Positions 11,847 through 22,700 of a stretch of 60,000 nt of DNA are shown here, piece by piece (position 1 is the stretch's first letter; every line of letters begins with the position of its first letter). The stretch is from Polytrichum commune (Eukaryota; Streptophyta; Polytrichopsida; Polytrichales; Polytrichaceae). The translations under genes and the position numbers were made by a program. The DNA lies in contig OX485807.1 of assembly GCA_950295325.1 (NCBI GenBank), forward strand, positions 748,501 through 808,500, in the 5' to 3' direction. The notes beneath the pieces were generated by a model that saw only the letters and a program-made list of their open reading frames with translations, did not search any database and was not told the DNA's origin.

Positions 11847-12880
11847 CTACCCTAGACTAAATAAAACATGGGAATTGGGAGACCTCCCGATGCTGAGCTG
11901 TAATTCAAGTATGGACTCCTTGCAAACCAACTCCTTGCCATCTAGTTTGCAACAAAAGAAATCATAATATTGATGTTTGAGTTCTAGTTCATGTCCATAG
12001 TTCAACCCTTCACCCCCAAGTCTCTCCTCCCACAAATGCAAACTCTCTATCCTAGTGGTCCAATAGAATTTATCATATTCCAACAACTCCCTCATGGTGG
12101 TGTCCACACCAAGCCTTGTGTGTGATGAGTACAAGTTCCAATCAATAGGGGGCACCATGTAAATTCTATGTAACTCCTCAAAGGTCGGCGACATTGCAAC
12201 ATCACCACTAGATGTACCCATTCTCAAACACCCTACAATCAATGGTAATAGGTGGTTTTATATATGTGTGAAACGAACAACAATGCAACACTTTAGAGGT
12301 ATATATCATATCCTCAAAATCCATAGTCACATAATACGATAATGGATCTCAATTTAACCCTATTGTAAACCCTACTCACTCTCCACAGACAGACTTCACC
12401 TTTGTGCGAACATGTACAATCTTGCCTTTGGTAGAAAGTATATACGTACATCCTCTTGAGCATTGGGTTCCAAATTGCCATAACTTGCCTCCTTTGATAA
12501 TGCCCTGAGAAGGATCAACTCATTTGTGCTTAAGTTGGGAAAAGGGACAACCAATCGGCACAAAGACACGTGGGGATGATAAACGAATGGTTTCCTGAAA
12601 AGGCCAAGACATAGGTTGTATTTTGAGAACACCTTGTTCTCATATCACCCCCTATGCATCCGTCCTATAATATCTTTCAACCGGTGTCGAACAACACAAA
12701 TGAATGCAAAGTTGGGTGTGGATGATAGAAGCCACTTGCACTTGTAGTTAAGACCACAGAGGTTGCACATGGGTGACACAGTATTGGACACAACCCTCTG
12801 TAAAGGGTCACATGTAAGAATAAGAAGTGGGAGAATATCCGCAACCACAAAGTCATTGGGCAAGCCAGGTTTGTACACAA
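11847..12880 (-). pseudogene. Stop-interrupted unknown coding frame
   Basis: Three frame segments on the minus strand share the same phase: 12880 to 12648, 12644 to 12399, and 12242 to 11850. The first two are split by a single in-frame TGA at 12645-12647. The second and third are separated by a stretch with several stops that might have been an intron. The translation looks protein-like, with runs such as KWLLSSTPNFAFICVVRHRL, LGLFRKPFVYHPHVSLC and WTTRIESLHLWEERLGGEG. I do not recognise the family. The simplest reading is a decayed gene or transposon-encoded protein. A possible donor near 12402 and acceptor near 12230 do not restore phase. Confidence 0.35.
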
Positions 12881-13509
12881 CATTTGAGTCCCCTATGGTG
12901 TGCCTTGTTAAAGGTTTACATTCGGGTAATACAAAGTTCTAGTCGGCCATTTCCTTTCCAATGAAGAGTGTATCAATATATAAAGCACTTGTCAACCATT
13001 AATGGCCACAACCATCAAATACACATCATTTTATTCATGCACTCAAAACAAGTTGATGTGTCAATACATGTAATAACCTTAGAATTATCAGTACACTTGG
13101 TATTGATATATTTATTAAAATGCTTCATGTGAAGCTCCATACATGGTCATGATTGTTTCACCCTATACACCTAACCCTAGACAACAACTACATACCCCAA
13201 ATTCAATACCTCGATGTAGGGAAATACTACACTTAGAAAATGGACATTGGTCTTCAAGTCATCAAAGGTTTGAAAAGACAATCATAACATGCAACACGTG
13301 AGAGACATGCACAAAAAGGCTTGGACATTTACGTGCAAAGTTCCAACAACTAGCCATTTAACTAATTCATAACCTAATATGCCTACTACAAGAACTAATC
13401 CAACACCTATTCAACCCAATCAAGCACCATAGGAATACAAAACAAGTATTTGGTCGAGAAAGTTGGGAGCCCTTCGGACATCAAACCTTATGCAAAATCT
13501 AATCCCTAG

Positions 13510-13890
13510 AGAAAGAGTTGTTGGCCTTCAAAAATGGCTAGAATTCCGGGCTCTTAAGTACGAACCAACATGAAATTGGAGTTGCATTGCAAAATTTGGC
13601 TAGCCCTTCGAGCTTCCAAATTTTTACTCATCATACTTTGGAATTGCACTATAAAATTGGCTAGCCCCTTATGCTCTAAAACCACATCTCTACAAACTCC
13701 AAAATTGCACTACAAAATTTGCTAGCCTTGTGGGCTATAAAGCAAGATCCCACCAAAAATTAGAGTTGCACTTCCAAATTGGCTAGTCCTTCAGGTTGTA
13801 AAAACATTTCTTTACATAAATCATAGTATAGCTACAAAACTTGCTAGCCCTTTGGGCTTGAAAGTTGAACCCACCAAAAATTGGAGTCTA
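13510..13890 (+). repeat. 61-bp tandem repeat, about six units
   Basis: Units phase on (G/T)GCTAG near 13536, 13598, 13659, 13720, 13781 and 13842, so spacing is 62, 61, 61, 61 and 61. Each unit also has a TTGGAGTTGCA-like block, a C(A)AAA(T)TTGGCTAGCC block and a pyrimidine/GGGCT block. Units are diverged by roughly a quarter, yet the period is almost exact. No frame is conserved. Confidence 0.85.
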
Positions 13891-16440
13891 GTTGTTGTTT
13901 GCTCCTCTAGATTGCCCTCTCACTCCTTGCAATTTGCTCCTTGTGCTCCAAAAGAATGAGGTTGCCAACAATAACGCGAAGGTGGTAGGTGCCGAGGAAA
14001 ATGCAGGAGAGAGGGTGAAAGCTCCCAAGGGTTCCCAACCTAGCTTCCTTGGGATCAACCCTTTGATTATTTTGAGCACTTTGACACATGTAACCTGACC
14101 GACAAAAATTATAATCCACCCTAAAGTCAGGCTTGCACCATGACTTTGAGTTTGAGGATAAGTTTATTGTTTAGTATCTTGCATTCAATATCTCGCTTTG
14201 ATTTGGCCACTTTACACTTGCTCAAAATATGAAAGCTGTGAGGATTGGTGAAGCTCTTAAAAATTTTGAGCTTTGGATGAAAGCTTCTCAAATCCAAGTT
14301 TCAAACTCCCAAGTATTTGCAAGTTCAACTTCTCCCATTGAGCTCTACCGTAAAAGAGGCCTAAGATGGACGGTGCTAAAACTAACACCTTAAATATTTC
14401 AAGATGGTGATCTGAAATTGGTCACCATCTTGACATGTTCATGTGTTGATTTTGGATTATGCACCAATAACACTTTGAACCCTTATAACTTTTGCATACG
14501 GCAATGAAATAAGACTTAGTTTAGTGCGTTGGACTCCCATTCAACTGCTAGCGTGAACCATCGAGACCTCTTTAATCTAAGAACACTATTTTTGCTCCTG
14601 GCACTTAAATTGACGGTTTGAGCACCATCTACTGTAAGTTAGGTAACTCGCTTTGTGGAGGTGCAGGAGTAACCTGAAATGAATCAATCTGGGGAGATCT
14701 AAGTGCCATACTTTGAAAGGTTTTGTGACGGCAATTACCAGCGAGCGCGAAATCTTCTCGAAGTGAGCGACGAGGGTATCAAAAATTGGTTGATGTAAAA
14801 GTTTGACCAAATCTTCCATGTTGGAGACCTCAACTTAGTTATGTTTGTGTGTTGAGCTGCTTATTCAATGCATCTCCAAGCCTCCAGATCCTTTTTACTA
14901 TCATACATTATAATATAATAAATGGAGTAAGTTGATGATGGCCCGAGGCATTTGTTGTTTATATAAGGTATGTCGCCCTATCATGGGCACTTGCAACTTT
15001 GGCCATTGGATCGGGGTTGAATTGTGTCCTTAGATTAACAAATGTGAGGCACGAAGATTGTCATTTCAAGTTTCAACATCAACGTTGAGATGGAAAAGCT
15101 ATGAGAGGTCAAAGTGAAGATTATCTTTCTTTATAAATGATCATATGGATTCTTTTGACTATGAACTAACTGTTCAACTTATAATAGTGTCTATATTAGG
15201 AGAACGTGTCTTTTAAGTGTAAGACACTCTTAATAAGAAGCCTTGTCATATATCACCAAAATATAGGTGTTCAATTAAGAACTTTAGTAACTTTAGTAAC
15301 CTTTCTTATGTTAAATCATCACCGTCATGTTTACATAGAAGTTTGAAATTACATCAAGTTGTATGGGCCATTTGTGGTCACATGTGACTCTAAAATGGAC
15401 ACCTACATTTGAGTTGCATATGTTAAGTTTGGTTTGTAGTTTAAATGAGATATTACTACATATATATGTGTTAGGTTGAGAAGGTCTTTACATCTTGTTT
15501 ACGATATCCCATACATCACACTATAGAATTGCACATGATATTCCACAAGTTTATAAGTATACCAATATTGAATAGCATAATCAATTTAATAAGAAGCATG
15601 ATTACAAACAACATGGTCACCAACAACCACTTTAGTAGAGCACCATGCCCAACCCTAAACCCTAGACCCCTCATAGGATGGTCATGCATGTTGTACAAGC
15701 ATATTGTTGAAATCGTGCTGTCTACTATACTAAAATGTTTGACTATTGTGGATGACCAATTAAAGTCACACAATGCTATAACATTTTCAACCAATGTTGT
15801 AATTTTTCACAAATTCAAATAGGTAGTTTGAGTTACATATATATTTTTTAGAAACATGCATACTAACATTATTTGGTAAAATGTGATAGTATTAAATAAC
15901 TAGGAATGGTAATTCACATGTATAATTTTACATTTAGTGCAATGGCATCTTGGAGAGTATAATCCAAGTGATATACTTTTGGCAAGGTGTTTCAACTAAA
16001 ATTTAGTAGAGTGGGAGAAATCTCTATTTCCAAAGATATGCAACAACGAGGCGTAAACTAATGAGAGTTTGCCAATTGACTATGCTCAACATTTATGCAT
16101 GCAATCAAGGACGTTGATTCTTGGAAGTTGGTTTCTAAATATAGAATAGGAATGAAATGGGCCCTTGCACTTGAAGGTTACGAAGGTTATGTTTGTCTAA
16201 CAATATCATAACATGAACCATTGACCTACCAATATTGTGCAATGTTGTCTAGTTTGACACAAAATAAAATTCACATGCCAAGTTGCTCAACACCTTCCTG
16301 AATCCCGCTTGAAAATTACCTTTCAAAACTCAAAGTATTGAGTCAAACATCACCCTATTATAATTTTGACATTGTAAAAATGTCACCGATATAGATACTT
16401 GATAAACAACCAACATTGTGCCCCTCAAAACTTATCAATC
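13891..16440. other. Spacer, no gene seen
   Basis: Only short open frames are present and none has a recognisable domain. The overlapping frames at 13888-14119 on both strands and at 15516-15822 on both strands are low in complexity. I see no splice-bounded conserved exon and no tRNA. Confidence 0.5.
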
Positions 16441-16633
16441 TACACTAGTTACTTGATTTAGTGTGACATAAAATTGGTGTGCCACATTGATGAGGTTAAT
16501 CTTTGTGGTTGGTTATTTAGTAGGTCCAAGTATCACATGACACCCCCTCTAGTTGCCACCTAGTGATTGGAAGACAATTAATGTAGGTCAAGAATAGATA
16601 GTATGGGCCACACTAAATGAAACGTTTAGTGTA
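16441..16633 (+). mobile_element. ~190-bp MITE ending in CACTA..TAGTG
   Basis: The left end TACACTAGTTACTTGATTTA and right end GAAACGTTTAGTGTA are imperfect inverted repeats, each internally palindromic (CACTAAAT...ATTTAGTG), bordered inside by GGCCACA/TGTGACA. The same architecture and length recur at 48792-48979 inside a gamma-CA intron. It has no coding capacity. Confidence 0.65.
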
Positions 16634-17619
16634 CCGTAGTGTAGTGCAATTTAATTTGTAGCATTTATTTTATTTTTATTTTATTTTTGTTGCTTCAAAT
16701 CGTGTGAGAAGTTCACCCATCACATGGCTCTCCAACTTGAGCTACCCTTAGGTGTTGCATGTAGTTTACACCGGTGTTGTTATCACATTTTTTTTAATAC
16801 CTCTCGGGTATATGTAACGAGGACTTCACATTTCTTGATACATATATGGCATGTTTGCTTGAGATTTTGTTTTATTCCTACCATTCGGGTCTATAAACCA
16901 TGCAAGAATTTGAATACCAGGGTAAAATTTTCCTAGTATCAATATGGCATTGGGAGGTTAATGACCCACATAGGAACTCGGGTATAGAAGGATTCTTTCA
17001 TCTTGTAATACCCACCATGTATCAAAATTTGACTAGCATTTCAGTTTTGATACCAGTCAAGTAGGTTATTTCATTGTATACAAACCAACATTGTTGATGT
17101 GTGTTGTCATTGTTGTTAAATACAAAGGACCAAAAGCATTACGTTACACAAAGGTAGTATGTAGCTTCATTTTCTAAAATGGAGCAGTTGCCTAGCTAGC
17201 TAACCATTATTCCCATCATTGCTTCCCGGCTTTGAGAGAGGCCAACAAATGTTGCGCCATTGACATGTCTTGTAGGTTTGCAAGCCACAAGTGCCCCCAC
17301 GGCAATGGGTGCTTTTGAAATATCTTAATTATCCACCATTGTTCTCAAAAATTCTCAATAAGCAAGAATGAATTGAAATAGCAGCTATTGATTCACAATG
17401 CAAAATGAACAATACTCATGTTGAACTCTGTAAGAGTAACCCAACATAAAAAAGATATTGCCCACAATTTGTTTGGTCCCATGGTGCAACACCACACTGT
17501 TGAATGATGTCATGAAACCAACACCAAGTGTGAAGAAATGCACAAGAAGACTTACCCACTTTCCAACACTAGTTTACACACACAGCGAATTGTGAGGTGT
17601 TGGGTCACAGTGACAAGGG

Positions 17620-17808
17620 ACATTTTTGGGCAGATCCAGTCAAAATCCTAGTGTTTCCAAGTCCAACCGGTTACACGTTCTGGAATTTCAAGTTTTCTTT
17701 ATTAATTTGAGGCATGTTTCATAGAGTCCCCTAAAATGATCAGTAATTTTCCCAAAGTCTTGAACATCGACGGGTTATTTCTCAAACTCAACCGGTTCAT
17801 ATGCAACT
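17620..17808 (+). repeat. AACCGGTT repeat family copy
   Basis: Runs from GGGCAGATCCAGTCA through TTCCAAGTCCAACCGGTTAC and GTCTTGAACATCGACGGG to CTCAACCGGTTCATATGCAA. It abuts the MITE that starts at 17810. Confidence 0.8.
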
Positions 17809-17809
17809 G

Positions 17810-18177
17810 CACTCAATATGATATTCAGTGTCACCAGTCCTAATTGTCTTACTCAATACTAACTGCAAACTGTCACGGTGGTGTAGTGTCACCAACACTG
17901 AATGTTAACCCCACATAATTTGTCATTCCTTGTAAAAACATTTAAGGGATTACAGATTTCCATTGCTGCAAGTACCGTCACTTACCGAGTGATTTTCCAT
18001 CCCAATTTCAATCATCCATGACAATATTTCATCACATGGTGTTGACAAGAGAAGGCAGGGTTTTAACCAACAGATGAACTCCTCCCTCATCCATGCCAAT
18101 ATTTGCTCACTCATTCATAAGAAATGTCATCCGAGAAGTTATCATAGTGACATAAAATAGCACATGACACTGAATAT
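17810..18177 (+). mobile_element. ~370-bp MITE family 1, full-length copy
   Basis: Bounded by ATATGATATTCAGTGTCACC and GACACTGAATAT, which are inverted. Internal order is CCTAATTGTCTTACTCAATA, TTTGTCATTCCTTGTAA, CAAGTACCGTCACTTACCGA, TTTCAATCATCCATGACAAT, a GACAAGAGAAGG block and GTCATCCGAGAAGTTA. The same blocks in the same order occur at 21634-22017, 25117-25320 (truncated) and 53080-53434. It contains no transposase. Confidence 0.8.
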
Positions 18178-18270
18178 CCCACTTATTAGTAGCGGTGGGT
18201 TGTGGCTGTTCACGGGTGGGTCATGTGGTGGGAAGTAAAGCAACATTGAAGTAAGTTAAGTGAGGAGCAG

Positions 18271-18756
18271 CTAGAGCAGCAGGTGGGAGAAGAGGTTGGC
18301 CGCCAGAGTGGGCGCCATAGCCAGAGGCAACCGCCACATGAGGAGCAGCAGGTAGAGTAGGCGACCCAGTCCCCCAGATAACATCCCCCGCTTTAGAGTA
18401 AGAAGTATGTATAACTTATACAGCACATGAGTGGGCGTTGGAAGAACCTTCGCAGACTCCACATTATTATTCCCTTCCCTCCGTCCCGCCCATTCTCTGC
18501 TCCTGCCAATGCTGCTGCCAATGCTGCCGCCTCCTCCTGCTGCTGCTGGCATTGCCCACTCTTGTTTTGGCACCTGAAGCTTTGAGTGTCCAGACACAAG
18601 GCTACTGCTGTCAGACGCCAGACGCCTCTGGCCGCCCCCCCCGCCCGCCGCAGATGTGAAGGGTAAGGGCCGCTTTACACCTCCAGGCCGGGCCAATTCC
18701 CCTTCAGGCCGCTTGCATGAAATTTCAGCCCCTTTTGGGTTCGAGGCCGCCCTCAA
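18271..18756 (-). CDS. GC-rich open frame, uncertain gene
   Basis: A 161-codon frame in a patch much richer in GC than its surroundings. The upper part encodes Gly/Ala/Ser-rich low-complexity sequence (AAGGGGGQRR and PAAAGGGGSIGSSIGRS) and the C-terminal part is hydrophobic (LGRLLYLLLLMWRLPLAMAP). The frame starts inside the inverted-repeat element at 18667-19201, so its apparent start codon belongs to a transposon. The plus strand is also open over much of the patch. No family is recognised. GC-rich low complexity alone can produce such frames, so this may not be a gene. Confidence 0.15.
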   Translation of the reverse strand: MRAASNPKGAEISCKRPEGELARPGGVKRPLPFTSAAGGGGGQRRLASDSSSLVSGHSKLQVPKQEWAMPAAAGGGGSIGSSIGRSREWAGRREGNNNVESAKVLPTPTHVLYKLYILLTLKRGMLSGGLGRLLYLLLLMWRLPLAMAPTLAANLFSHLLL

Positions 18757-19201
18757 CTACACATAATAATAACATTATAATGGGGGTCAATTTTTCCCAT
18801 ATGTGAAGGCCTTTGGGCCAAGAAGCTAGGCCGATTCAATAATTCTAGCGTAATCCAACGGGTCTAGCATAATCTAGCATAGAGCTGTTCATATTTCAAT
18901 GGTTCGTTAAAAAAATCATGTTTTATTAACGAAAGGTTTTTTATTTTTTATTTTTTTTATTGGAATTTGACATTGGCCCTGGGGTCAAGAATTGGCCTTT
19001 CATTTTGAGTGCACCCAATTCAATGAGCCCAGGCCGTGTCATAACATGCATTTTTTGATTGAAAAATTCATATCACCAAATCGGCCTGGCCTCTAGGTGT
19101 AAAGGAGTTGGGGCCGATTTCAACCTTTTGGCCAATCGCAAGTGAAGATTTCAAGCCTCTTATACAACAAATTGGCCCGGCCTCTAGGTGTAAAGCGGCC
19201 C
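18667..19201. mobile_element. 535-bp element with 32-bp inverted termini
   Basis: The termini 18667-18698 and 19170-19201 are inverted repeats matching at 30 of 32 positions, beginning GGGCCGCTTTACACCT and ending inside with GGCCGGGCCAATT. Flanking nonamers are GAAGGGTAA on the left and GAAGTTAAA on the right, only 6 of 9 identical, so a 9-bp Mutator-type target duplication is suggested but not shown. A third partial copy of the terminus (CCTCTAGGTGTAAAGGAG) lies at about 19091. There is no transposase frame. Confidence 0.8.
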
Positions 19202-19639
19202 GAAGTTAAATGAAGGTATCTGGCTCAACCCTTGCTTGTCCCCAAGGTGTTCTGTATAGTTGAGGCGAGTTGTAGAGTGAGTTTTTGCAAGCTTGCTGCT
19301 GTCTGAGACATTCATACAGCGGAACTACTGTTGGCGCAAGGTCGGAGAACACGTGTGGACGGTTGGAACTTCGTTGAAGCATTTTCAAATCAAAAACATA
19401 AGGAAGTTTCATGGAATGGAGCCAACATCAACTTGCCTTGATATGTTAAAGAGATGTCGTCTCATGTCGACTTGTGAGTAGGTTCGAAATCCAACTTTAA
19501 GGTCTTCAACTTCACATTTGGTTTTGATTGTATCTATATGTTATTGAAAAGAGCATGTGAATGTAGATCTCTTACGATTGTGGGGACTCTACCTAGGTAT
19601 TATTAATGGCATGCAACGCATGTGAACGCCAATCATGGT

Positions 19640-20020
19640 TTGTGTGTATTTAGTTGTTTTTTTGCACTACATAACATTATTCAGGTGCATGGTTGTGTTT
19701 CATTCTATATATTAGCATGTGTCACAAGCTTTCACTATCTTACCCTTGTAGGAAGAAACTTAGAAAATAAGAAGAAATTTACGCCGATACGAATCATGAA
19801 CAATGCCGGCATGATAGTAAGAATATTGTGAATAGTGTAGATAGTTTTAATGATAGTGCTACTATGAATAGTATTTCCAAGGAATAATAACAAGATGAAC
19901 GATGTTCCCTCTTAATATTACCGGGATGACCAAAGATTCTTATGAATAATATTGGGAGTAGAACTCCACCCAAATTTCCAAGTGTCAGTCTATATGTATG
20001 AATAATAAACAAATATTCAT
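19640..20020 (-). repeat. Dispersed repeat C, copy 2 (inverted)
   Basis: Reverse complement matches 165-530. AACTCCACCCAAATTTCCAA near 19961 is the complement of the landmark near 231. Further matches follow through about 19780. Open frames on either strand do not survive comparison with the other copy. Confidence 0.6.
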
Positions 20021-20584
20021 GCTTTATATAGGGACCCACGGAATTTGATTGACATACTCCAAGGTCTTGGAACCGAATCACATGGTTGAATAGTGCTATG
20101 CACTCACAAGGCCGACATAGATATGTTTCCCGCTGCAAAATATCAACGGGGTAAACACCAATTACACCTATAACTCTAGTCCACTGTAATTTTGACATAT
20201 CACAATATCATAGCTTAAGAACTAGAAATATGGAACAAAAATATTTAAATTCACACAAAATATTGTTGCATGTCAAGCATTTTTATATGTAAGAAATTGT
20301 AGTCAACTTATTTATCATGTAGTATATTTTAGAGTTACCTTTTCCAAAACCTACTTGTTGGCTTCTTCGCCTCAAATCCCGAGACCCATCATGCAACATA
20401 ATTACAAGAACAAGACACAAAATTCCTTATAAGTCTCATAAACTTAGATTCAACATTATTATAGACTGCCCTAATATTCAACCCACTCATAAAATGTAAT
20501 GGGACCAGGGTGTTGTCTACCCACCCTAACTTTTAGCCCACAATATTAGGTGTACCGGGTGTAGTTGGGACCTATGTCCATGAA

Positions 20585-20795
20585 GAACCGGAGGTTAGTT
20601 ACAGATGAACCGGTTGAGTTTGAGGAATAAGCAGTTGAAGTTGGAGACTTTAGGAGAATTACCGATCATTCTAGAGGAATCTATGGAATATACCCCAAAT
20701 GAATAAAGCAAAACTGGAAGATGTCAACATGTAACCGGCTGGATTTAGAATCACTAGGTTCTTGACCGACTATGCCCAAAAACTTCCCAGGCACT
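20585..20795 (-). repeat. AACCGGTT repeat family copy (inverted)
   Basis: Reads in reverse orientation: GATGAACCGGTTGAGTTTGA, CAGTTGAAGTTGGAGACTT, AGAGGAATCTATGGAATATA, AAAACTGGAAGATGTCAACA, TGTAACCGGCTGGATTTAGA and TGCCCAAAAACTTCCCAGGC. It is collinear with 37575-37765. Confidence 0.8.
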
Positions 20796-21633
20796 GGTTG
20801 GGACCTCATTTTTGAATGTCTATAGCTTATATGGCTATGTGATCTCAGTAGAATTGCCAATCATTATATAAGCAGAATGAGACAACCTATACATGTTACA
20901 TGGCTTTAAGTTTTTCATATGGCTATAAGTTAATCACAATGAACCTATCACCCACACTGCGCAGTGTGCCCATTATGCTATCTTTTGGGAACATGAAATC
21001 TGGTGTCTCTAGAGTAGAGCCTTGAGAATCAAGGCGTTTGTATTAGAGCGCCCAAGCCTCTCAAATCCATAGGCTTAAAAACTTTTGGTGTTAGTCTTGC
21101 CACCCCCAAGAGTGACTTATGATTGAGTGTGTTATCTACACGAATTGGATAAGGAATGTCAAAGATACTTTAAATTCTGTGATGGCTCATCCTCTGCTCA
21201 TCGTATGAACAAGTTTGATGATTTGGTTTCAAGCTTGACAAACAGCTTCTGAAATCTCCAACAAGAATTCTTTCTAGTGGGCTACTCTATCAGTGAATTG
21301 TCCAACTTTTTTTTCTTTTCCAAAAACAAATTGTTATTTTTCTTTCACAGAACATCTTGATCCCACAAGATTTTGATATGGCAAGATGACCTTCAAGCAA
21401 GACCTTAAGGAAGAGGAGATTCACCCATTCATGAGTGGTCCTAAAATCCAAGGTTTTGTGGCACTAAACCTTATATCATATCACTAGACCGTTGCCCTTG
21501 AAGTCATAGTCACTATGGCAATTTCACTTCCTTACCACTTGCTCTCTCCCACTAAAAAGGTTTGGAATCCATGAATATGGATAAGAAATCTACTATTGTA
21601 GTAGATCATAAAACCGTCTAGCATAATAGAACT
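20796..21633. other. Spacer, no gene seen
   Basis: No coding frame of note, no RNA gene and no repeat structure that I could phase. Confidence 0.45.
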
Positions 21634-22017
21634 TTAGTAAACATCATATTTAATGTCATCAATTCTATTTGTCTTGCTCAATACTAATTCTGTACCGCAT
21701 GTGTAGTGTCGCCAACACCAAATGTAAACCTACCATTATTTGTCATTCCTTGTGAAATGTTTTGGGCATTATAGATTTGCAATGTTGCAATTACTATCAC
21801 TTACTAAGTGAGTTTTTGTCCAAATTTCAATCACTCATGAAAATATTTCCTTACAGAAATATGTTAGGATGCAAAATATACCAAACTAATATGTCGATGA
21901 ACTAAAAGTTTGTTGGAATGCCAATAGTTGTAAACTTACTCGTAAGAAGTGTCATTAGAAAAATTACCATAATGACATGGTAAAATACCATGTAACACTA
22001 CAAACAATATTTAGTGC
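21634..22017 (+). mobile_element. ~380-bp MITE family 1 copy
   Basis: Begins CATCATATTTAATGTCATCA and ends CAATATTTAGTG. Internal blocks TTTGTCATTCCTTGTGAA, a GCAATTACTATCACTTACTA block, TTTCAATCACTCATGA and AAGTGTCATTAGAAAAATTA are in the same order as the copy at 17810. It is more diverged than that copy. Confidence 0.75.
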
Positions 22018-22439
22018 AGAGGCAATGAACCACGGTGCATGTAGGTGAGTGTAGCATAGTCTCAATCCCAATCTTTGAATTGCATTCGAAGGTTTATTGA
22101 AGAAGATGACCCTTTTAAAATGCTTTTAACACCCTCGACATAGAACCCAAATAAACCACGTATGAGATCTTTGAGCTTCAATGGTGACATATATTGTAGG
22201 TTTTTTTTGCAAACCACCCAACAAATCAGGTATTAACATTATTTAGTTGCTATCAACAGTTTCATGATAATAATATTCAATGATAGTGCGTCGTCCGAAC
22301 CTCACTGGTTTTTCAGGCTAAATCTACTTACTAACAGGTATCCATAAGATATAATTCTAGCACCTTACATGATATATTCCCGGTCCCACTCAACCTTGTC
22401 ACTCAACTCAATAATGTTACGAAGGGTTGACTTTTAGAA

Positions 22440-22700
22440 GTTGGGCTTTAAAAAGGAGAGAGAGAATTATTGTACACAAGTGTACCTCTCATTCATCCAA
22501 CATAAATGCCTTGAAATAGTATGTAGCATGGAGGTTATTTTTTAAAGTTGTTTAACGACGGAATCAACTGTAAAGACACAAAATTAGTGTAATTGAGGGC
22601 ATTTGAGATGAATCGGCAACAAACCTATAGGAGGTGAAGTTTTTATGTTGGATGGATGGGAGGTACGCTCATATACGATAATTCCCACTCTCCCTTTACA
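22440..22700 (+). repeat. Dispersed repeat B, copy 2
   Basis: Direct-orientation match to 1795-2070, sharing GAGAGAGAATTATTG, the GTGTACCTCTCATTCATCC block, GAAATAGTATG, AAACCTATAGGAGGTG and the CATATACGATAAT block. Neither copy has a conserved frame. Confidence 0.65.

Noticed and set aside
18438-18659. Plus-strand Cys/Leu-rich frame as a secreted peptide
   Set aside because: It is produced by CTG/TGC low complexity. There is no conserved cysteine pattern and no clear signal peptide cleavage context, and the other strand is equally open.
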